Source of the DNA: Sedimentisphaerales bacterium
GTDB lineage: Bacteria; Planctomycetota; Phycisphaerae; Sedimentisphaerales; UBA12454
Assembly (NCBI GenBank): GCA_016930635.1
Contig: JAFGGI010000053.1
Span: 1-38,645 of the forward strand
Length of the DNA stretch: 38,645 nucleotides
Direction of reading: 5' to 3'
Part shown: positions 28,322-37,158 of the stretch, one piece after another
Numbering within the stretch: the first letter of the stretch is position 1
Layout: each line of letters begins with the position of its first letter
Program-made: the position numbers and the translations under genes
Notes under the pieces: generated by a model
What the model was told of the DNA's origin: nothing
Seen by the model: only the letters and a program-made list of their open reading frames with translations
The model's database searches: none

Positions 28322-28351
28322 TTGGACTTATCACACCATTGGTGATATATT
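28322..28351 (+). promoter_or_regulatory. Promoter with an operator-like palindrome for the symporter gene
   Basis: TTGGAC (28322-28327) and TATATT (28346-28351) are 18 bases apart. Almost the whole spacer is occupied by an imperfect palindrome, TATCACACCATTGGTGATA (28329-28347), whose arms TATC/GATA and ACC/GGT pair. A repressor of LacI or GntR type bound there would block polymerase. The start would be near 28358, leaving a leader of about 60 bases. Confidence 0.5.
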
Positions 28352-28416
28352 CTCCCGATTAATCAAAATCCGCCGAAACAGGCATTTTTACGACTCTAAA
28401 TGAAAGGGACGAAGAG

Positions 28417-30558
28417 ATGGATATTTTAGGCGCCGTGAGCTTTTTAGGCTTCCACTGGATAGACATACTGCTAATCTTAGGCTACCTTGCAGTTATTACC
28501 TACGTTGGTAAAAGAAGTGTAGCCAAAGTCAAAAACCAGGAAGACTTCTTCTTAGCCGGTCGAGGTGTAGGAAAGATATTCCAGTTTTTCCTGAACATGA
28601 GTACGATTACCGACTCCGGCCAGGCCGTAAACACTGCCGCTGCCGCTTTTAGTAAAGGTCTTGGCGGCGTCTGGCTGCTGCTCGCTCCGATTCTCAGCGG
28701 CCCCTACTATTGGTTTATGGCGGGCTGGTTCAGACGGGCACGATTGGTTACGATGGCTGAGCTTTTCGAAGAAAGATTCAAAAGCAAATTCATTGCCTGT
28801 ATCTATGCCTGCGTTGGAATCTGGCTCAGTATTATCAACATCGGCATTGCCAACAAAATTTCATTGCGTACCTTCCAGGCTATGACAATGAAAGGTCCCG
28901 AAGCACGTTCTGTGGAAGAACAGGCAAAAATAGATATGTATAAGGAATATCGCAATCTCGATGAACTGTATAAGTCCAAGCAGCTTCCCGTTGAAAAGCA
29001 GGAAAGATATGAAACCCTCAGCAACATGCACAAAAAGAATGAAATTGCTGCTTATGTATCTTATACCAAAACCTGGTGGTTCTATGCAATTTATATAGGT
29101 TTTATGGGTGCATACGTAATAATGGGAGGACTCCAGGCTGCAGTTGTAAACACTATGATACAGGGACTTTTAATCCTTGCATTTTCAGGAATGATGATAC
29201 CGATTGCAGTTAAGACCCTGGGAGGCTGGGGAGGCTTTGCCGACAAAATGCCGGATCATATGCTGTACTTCTTTGGTTCGGGTCTGGACGAGTGGTCAAT
29301 CTGGGCCGTCGCAGCATATATGGTCGCTAACTATATTATTGGTATTACCGGCCATCAGGGCAATATGGCCAACAATGGTTCTGCTAAGGACGAGATAACC
29401 GCAAGAACAGGCAACATCGGCGGTGCATATACAAAGCGTGTTCTGACAATGTTGTGGGCAATGTGCGGTTTGCTTGCCTATGCACTGTTTAAAGACCAGA
29501 TATCCGACCCCGATACCGCATGGGGAGTTATGAGTAATAACCTGCTATGTGTCGGCTTGCGGGGAATTATGATAGCCGGCATTCTTGCGGCAAATATGTC
29601 AACCGTGGCCGGCGTTTCAGTATATCTGTCAGCATTATTCGTTCGACACTTATATAAACCATTCGCACAAAACAAATCCGAAAGGCATTACGTTAATGTA
29701 TCGAGAATTTCAATCGCCGGTATTTTGCTGCTTTCAGTTTATATCGCAGTGGCCAGCGGCGGCATCCTCGATATCCTTAAAATGCTTCCTTCGCTTAATG
29801 TTATCTTTGGAGCACCGGTACTGCTTCTGTTGTTCTGGAAGCGTCTGACAATAAAGGCTGTATATGTGCAGGTAATTGCATGTGCGTTAATCTTCGGAAT
29901 CCTGCCAGGCGTTCTGCCGAAATTCGAAGCAGTAAGGCAGGCAGAGTGGCTAACACAGCAAACTGCTGAAAAGACTGTCGTAAGAAGAGCACCTGCTACT
30001 GAAATAGATGTCCAACTGGGACGCGCTGAAAAGGTCGGCCAAAAGATAGAGAAAGATATGGTCATTGCTCCAAGAAGTATATACTTTGATAAGGTTGCAA
30101 GAAGCGATCCGGACAATCCAAATTCACCGATGGCTGGTATCGGCAGGATAAAATCCGAGATGGTTATAGCCAAAACAGTCGGCTTGAATCTCCAGAACAT
30201 GAAGCCTTCCACACTGCTGACACTGCGATATCTTATCGATACGTTGCTGCCGTTCTTCATCCTTATCCCCATAAGTATGGTTACCAAAAATGTCGGACTG
30301 GATGAGAACATAGCCCGGTTCTATGTCAAAATGAAGACAAAGGTTATTGCCGACCATGATTTGGATAAAGCTGAACTACAAAAGAGTTATGCCGACCCGA
30401 CACGCTTCGATCACACGAAGCTGTTCCCGCATACAAGCTGGGAGTTCTGCAAATGGGACTGGGAAGATACCTGGGGCTTCCTCCTCGGTATTGGTTTAAC
30501 AACTGGTATATTGTTCACCTTCTGGCTGGTAATCCAAACGCTCTTGTGGCATAGCTGA
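28417..30558 (+). CDS. Sodium:solute symporter (SSS family), long form
   Basis: The 713-residue membrane protein has the SSS family layout: first TM IDILLILGYLAVITYVG, the loop KVKNQEDFFLAGRGVG typical of the family after TM1, then the MSTITDSGQAVNTAAAAF region that carries the sodium-site helix. It is longer than typical SSS members (about 500-550). Two charged soluble insertions explain this: about residues 155-215 (KGPEARSVEEQAKIDMYKEY onward) and about 505-600 (LTQQTAEKTVVRRAPATEID onward). The last TM is at about 690-710. It probably imports a sugar or uronate released by the neighbouring enzymes. The start ATG follows a weak AAAGGGA site. Confidence 0.9.
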   Translation: MDILGAVSFLGFHWIDILLILGYLAVITYVGKRSVAKVKNQEDFFLAGRGVGKIFQFFLNMSTITDSGQAVNTAAAAFSKGLGGVWLLLAPILSGPYYWFMAGWFRRARLVTMAELFEERFKSKFIACIYACVGIWLSIINIGIANKISLRTFQAMTMKGPEARSVEEQAKIDMYKEYRNLDELYKSKQLPVEKQERYETLSNMHKKNEIAAYVSYTKTWWFYAIYIGFMGAYVIMGGLQAAVVNTMIQGLLILAFSGMMIPIAVKTLGGWGGFADKMPDHMLYFFGSGLDEWSIWAVAAYMVANYIIGITGHQGNMANNGSAKDEITARTGNIGGAYTKRVLTMLWAMCGLLAYALFKDQISDPDTAWGVMSNNLLCVGLRGIMIAGILAANMSTVAGVSVYLSALFVRHLYKPFAQNKSERHYVNVSRISIAGILLLSVYIAVASGGILDILKMLPSLNVIFGAPVLLLLFWKRLTIKAVYVQVIACALIFGILPGVLPKFEAVRQAEWLTQQTAEKTVVRRAPATEIDVQLGRAEKVGQKIEKDMVIAPRSIYFDKVARSDPDNPNSPMAGIGRIKSEMVIAKTVGLNLQNMKPSTLLTLRYLIDTLLPFFILIPISMVTKNVGLDENIARFYVKMKTKVIADHDLDKAELQKSYADPTRFDHTKLFPHTSWEFCKWDWEDTWGFLLGIGLTTGILFTFWLVIQTLLWHS

Positions 30559-30578
30559 AAATAAAAGTTGTATAAATT

Positions 30579-30625
30579 AAAAGCCCCCGCGCTTTCTTGC
30601 AAAAGAAAGAGCGGGGGCTTTTTTT
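30579..30625. terminator. Strong bidirectional terminator
   Basis: A long stem, AAAGCCCCCGC then CTTTCTT, pairs with AAGAAAG then GCGGGGGCTTT, with T-runs on both strands. It lies between the convergent symporter and pectinesterase genes and can serve both. Confidence 0.9.
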
Positions 30626-30646
30626 GTTTCTTATTCATTCGCTCTA

Positions 30647-31795
30647 TTATTTTTTGCTGCTGTCAACACAACAGGTCTTGCGAAAATCAAGAATCTTTTT
30701 TAACCAGTCATCAACAGTTTTACCATCAAGCTTTAGAAACTTTTCCGGAACAAACAACTGAGCCTGCTCATCCGTAAGCTGACGGGACCATTTAACGCGC
30801 GCATCAGGATTGGCACCAGGACCATGACTTTTATATTCAGCAAAAAATGCTGTCTTTTCTCTGGCTGGGTCTCGCCAGTTGTTCCAACCAACAGGCCGTA
30901 TCCCTTCGCCCAGCCAGCAGTTATAAAACACCACTTTTGCGTAAGGTCTCCAGGGCCTGCCCAGATATGTCTCAACACCTTCATCGGTTGTCACAAGGCA
31001 GTTATAAAAAACGTAACCTGTCGGCAAGTTAGGTTCCAGTGCTGCATGTGCCGTAATATATTTGCTTTCATTTGAATGAATTCTGCAATTTTCAAAAACA
31101 ACCTGCCCGTAGCCGTATATAAAATCCGTCCCGCCTTCGATATAACAATTTATATAATACTGCCTGCCTTTATATGCCATCAGCGTATCCTGCCCGCCGA
31201 GAAAGCGGGTATTGACAGCAATAACACTGTTGCAATCAAACTTAGCAGCTAACGCCTGCGGATGAGGACCGTAAGTATTTTCAACAGTGAGATTTTCAAT
31301 GATAAACTCATCGCTTCTGACCCTAAGAGTCGCACATTCAGAACGGTATATTTCCGAATCTTCAGGATCTATCATATCATGATGAAGAGCATAACTTATA
31401 ACAGTTTTATATGGGTCCTCACCACGCAAAGTAACAAAAGGTTTATCTTTAGGTATCAACACACGCTTTCTGTAAAAGCCCGGCTTTATCAGAACAACTA
31501 CTCTTTCCTCGTTGTTATTTCCAATGGCATCGATAGCTCCCTGTATCGTATTGAAGTCAGCAGGACCGTTCTGGTCAACAATAATTTGCCGCACCTTTTC
31601 GGTCTCAAAACGCTTAACCAGACCGCTCAGGTCCTTAGGATTGCACAGCAGAGAATTAGTGTCCTGACAAATTAAATCATAATGGCCCTTCAGACACTGG
31701 ATATCTTCAGAAACCTCACAGGCCAGACCGGCAAAAACCCTGCTGAATACAAGTAAGGATAAAATTAACGACAGATGGAAAACTTTCTTTGCCAT
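30647..31795 (-). CDS. Secreted pectinesterase (CE8)
   Basis: The 382-residue protein has a signal peptide (about 1-22, LSLILSLLVFSRVFA) and a right-handed beta-helix of carbohydrate esterase family 8. The active-site set is complete: Gln180 (PHPQALA), Gln202-Asp203 (GGQDTLM), Asp224 (GGTDFIYG) and Arg280 (YLGRPWRPY). It removes methyl groups from homogalacturonan and so prepares pectin for the lyase at 34471-36984. An N-terminal extension of about 40 residues holds four cysteines (26, 34, 43, 51) and is unusual for the family. GGAGGTG lies 4 bases before the ATG. A pseudopilin-like gene ends 22 bases upstream on the same strand, so the two probably share a transcript. Confidence 0.95.
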   Translation of the reverse strand: MAKKVFHLSLILSLLVFSRVFAGLACEVSEDIQCLKGHYDLICQDTNSLLCNPKDLSGLVKRFETEKVRQIIVDQNGPADFNTIQGAIDAIGNNNEERVVVLIKPGFYRKRVLIPKDKPFVTLRGEDPYKTVISYALHHDMIDPEDSEIYRSECATLRVRSDEFIIENLTVENTYGPHPQALAAKFDCNSVIAVNTRFLGGQDTLMAYKGRQYYINCYIEGGTDFIYGYGQVVFENCRIHSNESKYITAHAALEPNLPTGYVFYNCLVTTDEGVETYLGRPWRPYAKVVFYNCWLGEGIRPVGWNNWRDPAREKTAFFAEYKSHGPGANPDARVKWSRQLTDEQAQLFVPEKFLKLDGKTVDDWLKKILDFRKTCCVDSSKK

Positions 31796-31817
31796 AAAAC
31801 ACCTCCATTGCCCTTAT

Positions 31818-32738
31818 CTATTTAATTCTGCCAATTCGGCGAAATGTCTCGTAGAAAAATGTAGTGTAGTATATTTGACCTGTTTCGTAAGGTTCCCATT
31901 TATCGTGGTTAAAAGCCTTCTGATCGTTGAAGTAGATCGTATGCCCATCTTTAAACAGGGCATTTACCGCATAAACACCACCCATTCTATGGGCAAATGG
32001 TTTCGGGTATTGTCTCAATATTTCAATAGGAGCATTTACAGGATCATTCCTGCCGGAAATACGATCCGTCAAATACGGCACGTTATTACTCATACCATCG
32101 AATTTTCTGGGCGTATACTGAGGTGCCTGTCTGAGAAAATTCATCGGGATATTGTCACCTATAGGAAAATAACTATAGCCTACACGCACCCATTGATTAC
32201 CAAAACCAGGAATATCGCTGGAAGAATCATTAACAAGCTGCGGTAATACACCCCATTTAGCAGGATCGGTCGGATTCAACGGCTTTATATAGTTCTTATA
32301 TCTATACAATGGTGCCGTCTCAGATGGACAATAGAATATCTGCGGCTCTCCTATAATACCGGCCTCATACAAACAGGCTAATCTCACAGGTTTGGGAGTA
32401 CCATCGGACCTCATCCAGGACGTAGGCGCCATCCGATACGCAACCCATGTATGTATTTCACCATCCCCGGGGCAGGTGCCTGAAGAATTTATCCGGCAGC
32501 GAAAAAAAGGGTCTTTGAAACCAGGATCATTGCCGCCCGCCCACGGAAGAAAACCATCCTGACTATCTGCATATACCGTTACTCCGACGCCTATCTGCTT
32601 TACCTGATTACCGCATACAATTCTTCTGGCCGTATCTCTTGCCTTCTGCATCGCAGGAATAAGCATCGCCAGCAAAAGAGCAATAACCGCAATTACTACC
32701 AGTAATTCTACTAATGTAAAACCGAAATTTCTTTTAAT
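31818..32738 (-). CDS. Pseudopilin-like protein with prepilin leader; no normal start codon
   Basis: The frame encodes [20 protein letters not shown], a perfect type IV prepilin leader and first helix, followed by a Planctomycetes-type secreted body with FYCPSETAP and the late motif KDGHTIYF related to the H-X9-DG family. The upstream frame from the in-frame stop to the leader has no ATG, GTG, TTG or CTG. Aligning it with its paralogue at 37159-38091 puts the start at an ATT at 32738, giving 306 residues. The first normal start (TTG 32675) would cut off the leader. Either ATT is used or the start has been lost by mutation. The body is otherwise intact. Members of this group are thought to form pseudopili or cell-surface fibres, often beside polysaccharide genes; the role here is unknown. 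Confidence 0.75.
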   Translation of the reverse strand: MKRNFGFTLVELLVVIAVIALLLAMLIPAMQKARDTARRIVCGNQVKQIGVGVTVYADSQDGFLPWAGGNDPGFKDPFFRCRINSSGTCPGDGEIHTWVAYRMAPTSWMRSDGTPKPVRLACLYEAGIIGEPQIFYCPSETAPLYRYKNYIKPLNPTDPAKWGVLPQLVNDSSSDIPGFGNQWVRVGYSYFPIGDNIPMNFLRQAPQYTPRKFDGMSNNVPYLTDRISGRNDPVNAPIEILRQYPKPFAHRMGGVYAVNALFKDGHTIYFNDQKAFNHDKWEPYETGQIYYTTFFYETFRRIGRIK

Positions 32739-32797
32739 AATACTATTCCGCTTATAAAAATATGAAGTACTGAAAATACTAATTTATATTCAATAAA

Positions 32798-32851
32798 TTA
32801 TATAAAATTGAGCTTTTCTGCAATAGTGAATTTCACGCCAAAATACTTCAA
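32798..32851 (-). CDS. Possible 17-residue leader peptide upstream of the pseudopilin gene
   Basis: A very strong ribosome site, GGGGAGGAGGTG, lies 9 bases before TTG 32851, which opens a frame of 17 codons (MKYFGVKFTIAEKLNFI) ending at TAA 32798. It is in another frame than the pseudopilin gene. The site may serve a leader peptide, or be left over from an earlier arrangement of the gene start. Confidence 0.25.
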   Translation of the reverse strand: MKYFGVKFTIAEKLNFI

Positions 32852-32896
32852 AATTGCGCACCTCCTCCCCAATTCTTGTTGAATTATTATATTTCT

Positions 32897-32925
32897 CTGG
32901 ACTTTTTTGTCTTTTTTGATATAAT
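32897..32925 (+). promoter_or_regulatory. Sigma-70 promoter for the propeller-dockerin gene
   Basis: CTGGAC (32897-32902) and a perfect TATAAT (32920-32925) are exactly 17 bases apart. The spacer is T-rich. The start of transcription would be near 32932, about 115 bases before ATG 33049. The remainder of 32739-33048 holds the leader-peptide candidate on the other strand and no other gene. Confidence 0.65.
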
Positions 32926-33048
32926 ACCTGTCAGTTAGGATATGAGGAAACTAACACAAGGCAATAGGAGGGGTTCATTGTGGTATTTTCCCGAAAAGTT
33001 AAGTACGACAGAGATATTTTATCAACATTTTTTGAAAGGAGCGGTGTT

Positions 33049-34392
33049 ATGAAAAGATGCACAGTGTTTACAGTAATTGTTCTATTTACCTTTATTTTGA
33101 TGGGAGCGTATGCCCAGACTGCCTATGGCGCAAAGGTCTGTGCCATGCTAAATACTTCTACCGAGCAGCTTATATCTTATGATACGGCCGGCTGTAATTT
33201 AGCGCAAGGTCCTTCCTGTCTTATGGGCGATGTACACTTGGATATGGATCCTGCTTCAGGAATAATTTTTGCATTACCAGTGGGGGGCGGAGATATAAAA
33301 CTTCTGGATGCTAATCTTGTGCTTCTGGATGAGATGGATCCAATTTGTGGCGGCGAGGGTATTATTTATGACAGAGGGCGGAAGGAGTTATATTTATTGG
33401 GCGGTAGCGTAGTCTATGTGTATTCCTGGGATATATCCGAAATAGACTGGGAACCAGGAGCACAAGATATTTATTTCAATGACCCCTATTATATACTCTC
33501 GAATATAGATGGTTTTACCGTTACGGATATGGATTTTGACATAGTTGAGGATATTCTATATGTCACAGATTCAACAAATACGGTTAAACGTTATAATGTT
33601 GGTGCTGGTTTCACTTATATAGATAGTATACCCGTTACCCGCCAGGCAAAGCTTATAGATGTTTATAATGATGGTAATGGCGTTAAATATCTTTATACGG
33701 GCAACCAGTATACTGGTTGCCCTTCGTACTTGGTACAAACGGTAATAATTGATGTCAATACAGTTGTTGGATCCTCTGAACAGGATCTTTGTGCTGGTGT
33801 AATGGGGTCACTGGGGTGTTTTGGAATTGCTACAAATAAGTCAACTGGTTATGTTTATGTAACACAAACCACCACTACAGGCGCTGGATTTTTTCGCAAG
33901 ATGGGAGTTTTTGCGCCTGGTTTTCCACTGGATCCAAATTGCTCTTCTGTGGAAGGGGAAGGAACGGACGATTATCCTTCAGGAGCAGTATGTATAGGCC
34001 CGGATATTGATAATCTTAATCCTGATGAGTGCCTGTTTGTCGGACGTACGTTTGTATACGATCATCCTACAGCACCTCTTGAGCTCACAGTTACTCCAGC
34101 AATGTTTGAGAAGTGGCTTTATTTGGGCAGGCCTGAAAGTTGGTGCTGTACAGCCCAAAAAGTCGGAAATTGTAATACTGCCGGTCCCAGTTGTGACCGT
34201 GTTGACACAATGGACCTTGCAACTTTAAAACACGCAGACACCTGGTTCAAAGAATATGACCAACCAGGCTATAATCCTGCTGCAGATCTTAATCTGTCAG
34301 GTAGAGTTGACACAACGGACTTAGCTATATTGAAATCTCACTGGTTCGCCGATACTGGTAAATGTGAACAGGATGATGGCGGCTGTGAGTAG
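33049..34392 (+). CDS. Secreted beta-propeller protein with dockerin-like tail
   Basis: I choose ATG 33049 (447 residues) because AAGGAG lies 8 bases before it and it starts a clean signal peptide (MKRCTVFTVIVLFTFILMG, cleavage near AYG-A). A GTG at 32980 with AGGAGGGG upstream would add 23 residues before the signal peptide. The body (about 30-340) has propeller-like blades such as IIYDRGRKELYLLG, DILYVTDSTNTVKRY and GYVYVTQ. The last 70 residues hold two dockerin-type calcium loops (CDRVDTMDLATLK and LNLSGRVDTTDLAILKSHW). The same propeller style occurs within the giant gene at about 4620-5570. The function is unknown; it could bind sugar or serve as scaffold at the cell surface. Confidence 0.85.
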   Translation: MKRCTVFTVIVLFTFILMGAYAQTAYGAKVCAMLNTSTEQLISYDTAGCNLAQGPSCLMGDVHLDMDPASGIIFALPVGGGDIKLLDANLVLLDEMDPICGGEGIIYDRGRKELYLLGGSVVYVYSWDISEIDWEPGAQDIYFNDPYYILSNIDGFTVTDMDFDIVEDILYVTDSTNTVKRYNVGAGFTYIDSIPVTRQAKLIDVYNDGNGVKYLYTGNQYTGCPSYLVQTVIIDVNTVVGSSEQDLCAGVMGSLGCFGIATNKSTGYVYVTQTTTTGAGFFRKMGVFAPGFPLDPNCSSVEGEGTDDYPSGAVCIGPDIDNLNPDECLFVGRTFVYDHPTAPLELTVTPAMFEKWLYLGRPESWCCTAQKVGNCNTAGPSCDRVDTMDLATLKHADTWFKEYDQPGYNPAADLNLSGRVDTTDLAILKSHWFADTGKCEQDDGGCE

Positions 34393-34416
34393 TAATTATT
34401 GTTTCGATGGTTAGTA

Positions 34417-34456
34417 CAAAGCCGGCTGGGTAAAATTGATCCCGGCCGGCTTTTCT
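34417..34456. terminator. Intrinsic terminator between convergent genes
   Basis: AAAGCCGGCTGGG pairs with CCCGGCCGGCTTT around a 10-base loop (34431-34440) and is followed by T residues. It lies between the propeller-dockerin gene and the pectate lyase stop; the A-rich left side lets it act in both directions. Confidence 0.8.
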
Positions 34457-34470
34457 TGTGGGTTAAACCT

Positions 34471-36984
34471 TCATTGCCAGCACTGGCCGACAGGGTCTCG
34501 ATTGCATTCCAGCCAGTCCATTGCAATGGCAGCTATATCATCAAAATTCAGCATACCACTCGGCCAATCCCCCGCAAGAATAGCATAATCGAAAAAATCG
34601 ACCTGGCAGTCATCATCAAGGTCAGAGACGATCGGCTCTACACAAATATAGTCAGACAGTTCAGCGCCGTTATATATCGCATTTATCTGTTCTTCATTGA
34701 GAACATAATCATAAATACGGACATCATCTATAGCACCGGCAAAAACTCCGTCAGCCAGATACAAAGGCTCACTCTGACTGATACTGCCGGTACTGTCCGT
34801 CAAAGGCAGCCCCTGCAAAACACCATCAGCATAAAGCCGTAATTCATCGGCCACGGTATCACGCACCGCAACTATATGTACCCAGCCGCCCGTGCAAAAA
34901 CTCGTCTCCGGCAGACTCAACTGAGATTTTGTAACATTATCATCAACAGCAAAACGGAATTCCGCATCTTTACGGTACAGCTCATACCGCTTGCCGCTTC
35001 CCGCAAATGGCTCGACGCCGATAGTACCCTTGATAAGAAGCTCATATTGGCCTATAAACGATACAGGCTGTATAGCCCACAGCGATACTGAGAAATCTTC
35101 ATCGCCGAAGTCTATCGCCCCGCTGCTGGGCACATAAACACGCTGGCCGTTCGCGTCAAATGTCAAGCAATTACCGAACCTGCCGGCCTCCCAGGCAGGC
35201 AAAGGCATCCCTTCCAGGCTGCCCCAAAGAGCCGGATCATTTACCTCATGAACAGTATTGCCGTCAGTCTCATTCAGGGGCCAGTAAGCCGCAGGCGGGT
35301 CAATAACTATCACCGAAGGCGCTGTAGCACTTGCCTGAGGCGACCAGCCGGTCTCATTAAAGCCCGGACTCATATCGCGGGCCTTTACCTGGTAGGTATA
35401 ATTAACATCCGGCGTTAGGCCCGTATCTATATATACTGCACTGTCCTGCCAGGGCGAATCGTGATTTGCATCAGTAATATTCGCAAAATAATACTGCACT
35501 CCGCCCGGATCCATCGCTGTCGTGGCTATCATTCTTATCTGCCCCACTCCGAATCCGTCCGGCTCTGCCTCCCAGGTCATAGGGTCAGGAGTTGGAGCAT
35601 TCGTATCTTCTGTATATGTTCCTGCAGGAATCAGGCCGTTCAAATACACCTCAAGATTCGTATATGCCGGATCGAGATCATATCCATTCCTGTCATTGGC
35701 GTCATTGATATTAAGCCCGTTAGCCGTCTCCCAGGCATCAGGCATTCCATCATGGTCAACATCATTTGGCGCCGGCAAAGAATTAAGCACATCCCAGCCG
35801 CCGACTTCATCCTCATCATCGATAATACTGCCTGTCCCGTTTATCACATCATTTATGATCCGCTTATCGACGGCATCACGAACCGGCAGCGATGCTCCCG
35901 CATGAGCCAAAATACGCGAATAAGCCGTCGAACCATCATCCGTAGTTACAGGCGCAACATCTATAGGCCCGGCCTGTTTATATATATTCTTCTCAGCCTC
36001 GCTCCAGGTGCCGCTGAATATTACCAAACTCCATGGATCGGACGGTTCGGCACCCTGCATCCAGTTGCCGTTAAAATACGCCCTGCTGGTCTTGGTCGTC
36101 TCGCTGAAAGCATAACTACCCGTCGAATTGGAACCCCTTTTATAATAGTTGCCTATAAAATTCATATTGGTAATGCTGTTCGTCCCATTACTTCCATCAG
36201 CATTGTAACCCGCATAAGTCCCGCCCCAGTTATAAACCAGGTTATTGCGGAAGTCACAAATCAAACCGCATGGGTCGACAGTAAGATTGTTATAATTACC
36301 CGGCCGGGGACTTCTGGCCCTGTGATGAGCATAAAGATTATGATGATAGGTAATTCCGCTGTTATCGCTTCCACCTATTATCGAACCGTAACCGTGACAT
36401 CCTTTAGAATGAACCGAGCAATCCAGACTCTCGGAAATAATGCACCATTGAACAGTAACATTGCCTGGACTGGCTGGCATAACAGTACTGTTTGTCGAAA
36501 GTGTCTCATCTACCGACCAACTCGCAGAACAATGGTCAAGGATGATATTAAAGCTATCTGATGAAATACCAATAGAGTCCCACTCATTTCCCTCGATATT
36601 GTCGCCAAGCCGGGACCGTATATAACGGATAATCACATTATCGGCCGAAATAGTTAAAGGATAATCCTTAATGCATATTCCGCCGCCCGGTGCCGTTTGG
36701 CCGGCTATAGTGATATAGGGATTGTTAATAGATAATGCCGACTGTAGCGCAATTGTGCCGGAGATACGAAATACCACAGTTCTTGGCCCGCTTGCCTCTA
36801 TAGCCTCTCTAAGGCTCCCAGGACCGCTGTCATTGACGTTTGTCACCTCATAGACCACACCACCCCTGCCGCCGAGACTTTCAGCTCCAAAGCCCTCGGC
36901 ACCGGGAAATGCAGGGCTCCCAAAAGCAAATTCACTGACCAAAGCAAAGGACAAACAAATAATATAGGCAAGGGTATTTCTCAT
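34471..36984 (-). CDS. Secreted pectate lyase (PL1-like) with FN3, LamG and dockerin-like parts
   Basis: The 837-residue protein starts with a signal peptide (about 1-22). The lyase beta-helix covers about 25-400: FPGAEGFGAESLGGRGG, SLREAIEASGPRTVVF, then LDHCSASWSVDE (150-160, calcium-site region) and YAHHRARSPRPGN (218-230), which carries the catalytic-type Arg of the PL1 family. A linker with DVDHDGMPDAWE, a thrombospondin-3-like calcium motif (about 410-430), leads to an FN3-like domain (about 465-555), a LamG/concanavalin-like domain (about 565-770, AAYWPLNETDG to DDVRIYDYVLNEEQINAIY), and a dockerin-like tail with DLDDDCQVDFFDYAIL. The enzyme would cleave polygalacturonate by beta-elimination outside the cell. 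The LamG part may bind sugars. Confidence 0.93.
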   Translation of the reverse strand: MRNTLAYIICLSFALVSEFAFGSPAFPGAEGFGAESLGGRGGVVYEVTNVNDSGPGSLREAIEASGPRTVVFRISGTIALQSALSINNPYITIAGQTAPGGGICIKDYPLTISADNVIIRYIRSRLGDNIEGNEWDSIGISSDSFNIILDHCSASWSVDETLSTNSTVMPASPGNVTVQWCIISESLDCSVHSKGCHGYGSIIGGSDNSGITYHHNLYAHHRARSPRPGNYNNLTVDPCGLICDFRNNLVYNWGGTYAGYNADGSNGTNSITNMNFIGNYYKRGSNSTGSYAFSETTKTSRAYFNGNWMQGAEPSDPWSLVIFSGTWSEAEKNIYKQAGPIDVAPVTTDDGSTAYSRILAHAGASLPVRDAVDKRIINDVINGTGSIIDDEDEVGGWDVLNSLPAPNDVDHDGMPDAWETANGLNINDANDRNGYDLDPAYTNLEVYLNGLIPAGTYTEDTNAPTPDPMTWEAEPDGFGVGQIRMIATTAMDPGGVQYYFANITDANHDSPWQDSAVYIDTGLTPDVNYTYQVKARDMSPGFNETGWSPQASATAPSVIVIDPPAAYWPLNETDGNTVHEVNDPALWGSLEGMPLPAWEAGRFGNCLTFDANGQRVYVPSSGAIDFGDEDFSVSLWAIQPVSFIGQYELLIKGTIGVEPFAGSGKRYELYRKDAEFRFAVDDNVTKSQLSLPETSFCTGGWVHIVAVRDTVADELRLYADGVLQGLPLTDSTGSISQSEPLYLADGVFAGAIDDVRIYDYVLNEEQINAIYNGAELSDYICVEPIVSDLDDDCQVDFFDYAILAGDWPSGMLNFDDIAAIAMDWLECNRDPVGQCWQ

Positions 36985-37083
36985 TACTTTCTTTCAAAAA
37001 ACCCATACACCCCAAAACACGCCCCCTCTGCCTCCTGTCAAACACTTGTCTCAACTTCGCAGAAAACAAAAACGCTCATAAAC

Positions 37084-37124
37084 AAAAATCAGCCGGCAAC
37101 CATCATTATAACAGTTGCCGGCTG
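37084..37124 (-). terminator. Intrinsic terminator after the second pseudopilin gene
   Basis: On the minus strand CAGCCGGCAAC pairs with GTTGCCGGCTG (11 base pairs), followed by ATTTTTGTTT. It separates the pseudopilin gene (37159-38091) from the pectate lyase gene (34471-36984). Confidence 0.8.
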
Positions 37125-37158
37125 CTCAAATCAAACCCGTTTTACATACCGTAAATTA

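Noticed and set aside
32980-33048. GTG 32980 as start of the propeller-dockerin protein
   Set aside because: It has a ribosome-site-like AGGAGGGG, but would put 23 charged residues before the signal peptide; ATG 33049 gives a normal signal peptide with its own AAGGAG.
35461-36561. 366-codon plus-strand frame
   Set aside because: It is the antisense shadow of the pectate lyase gene, whose minus-strand translation has clear family motifs.
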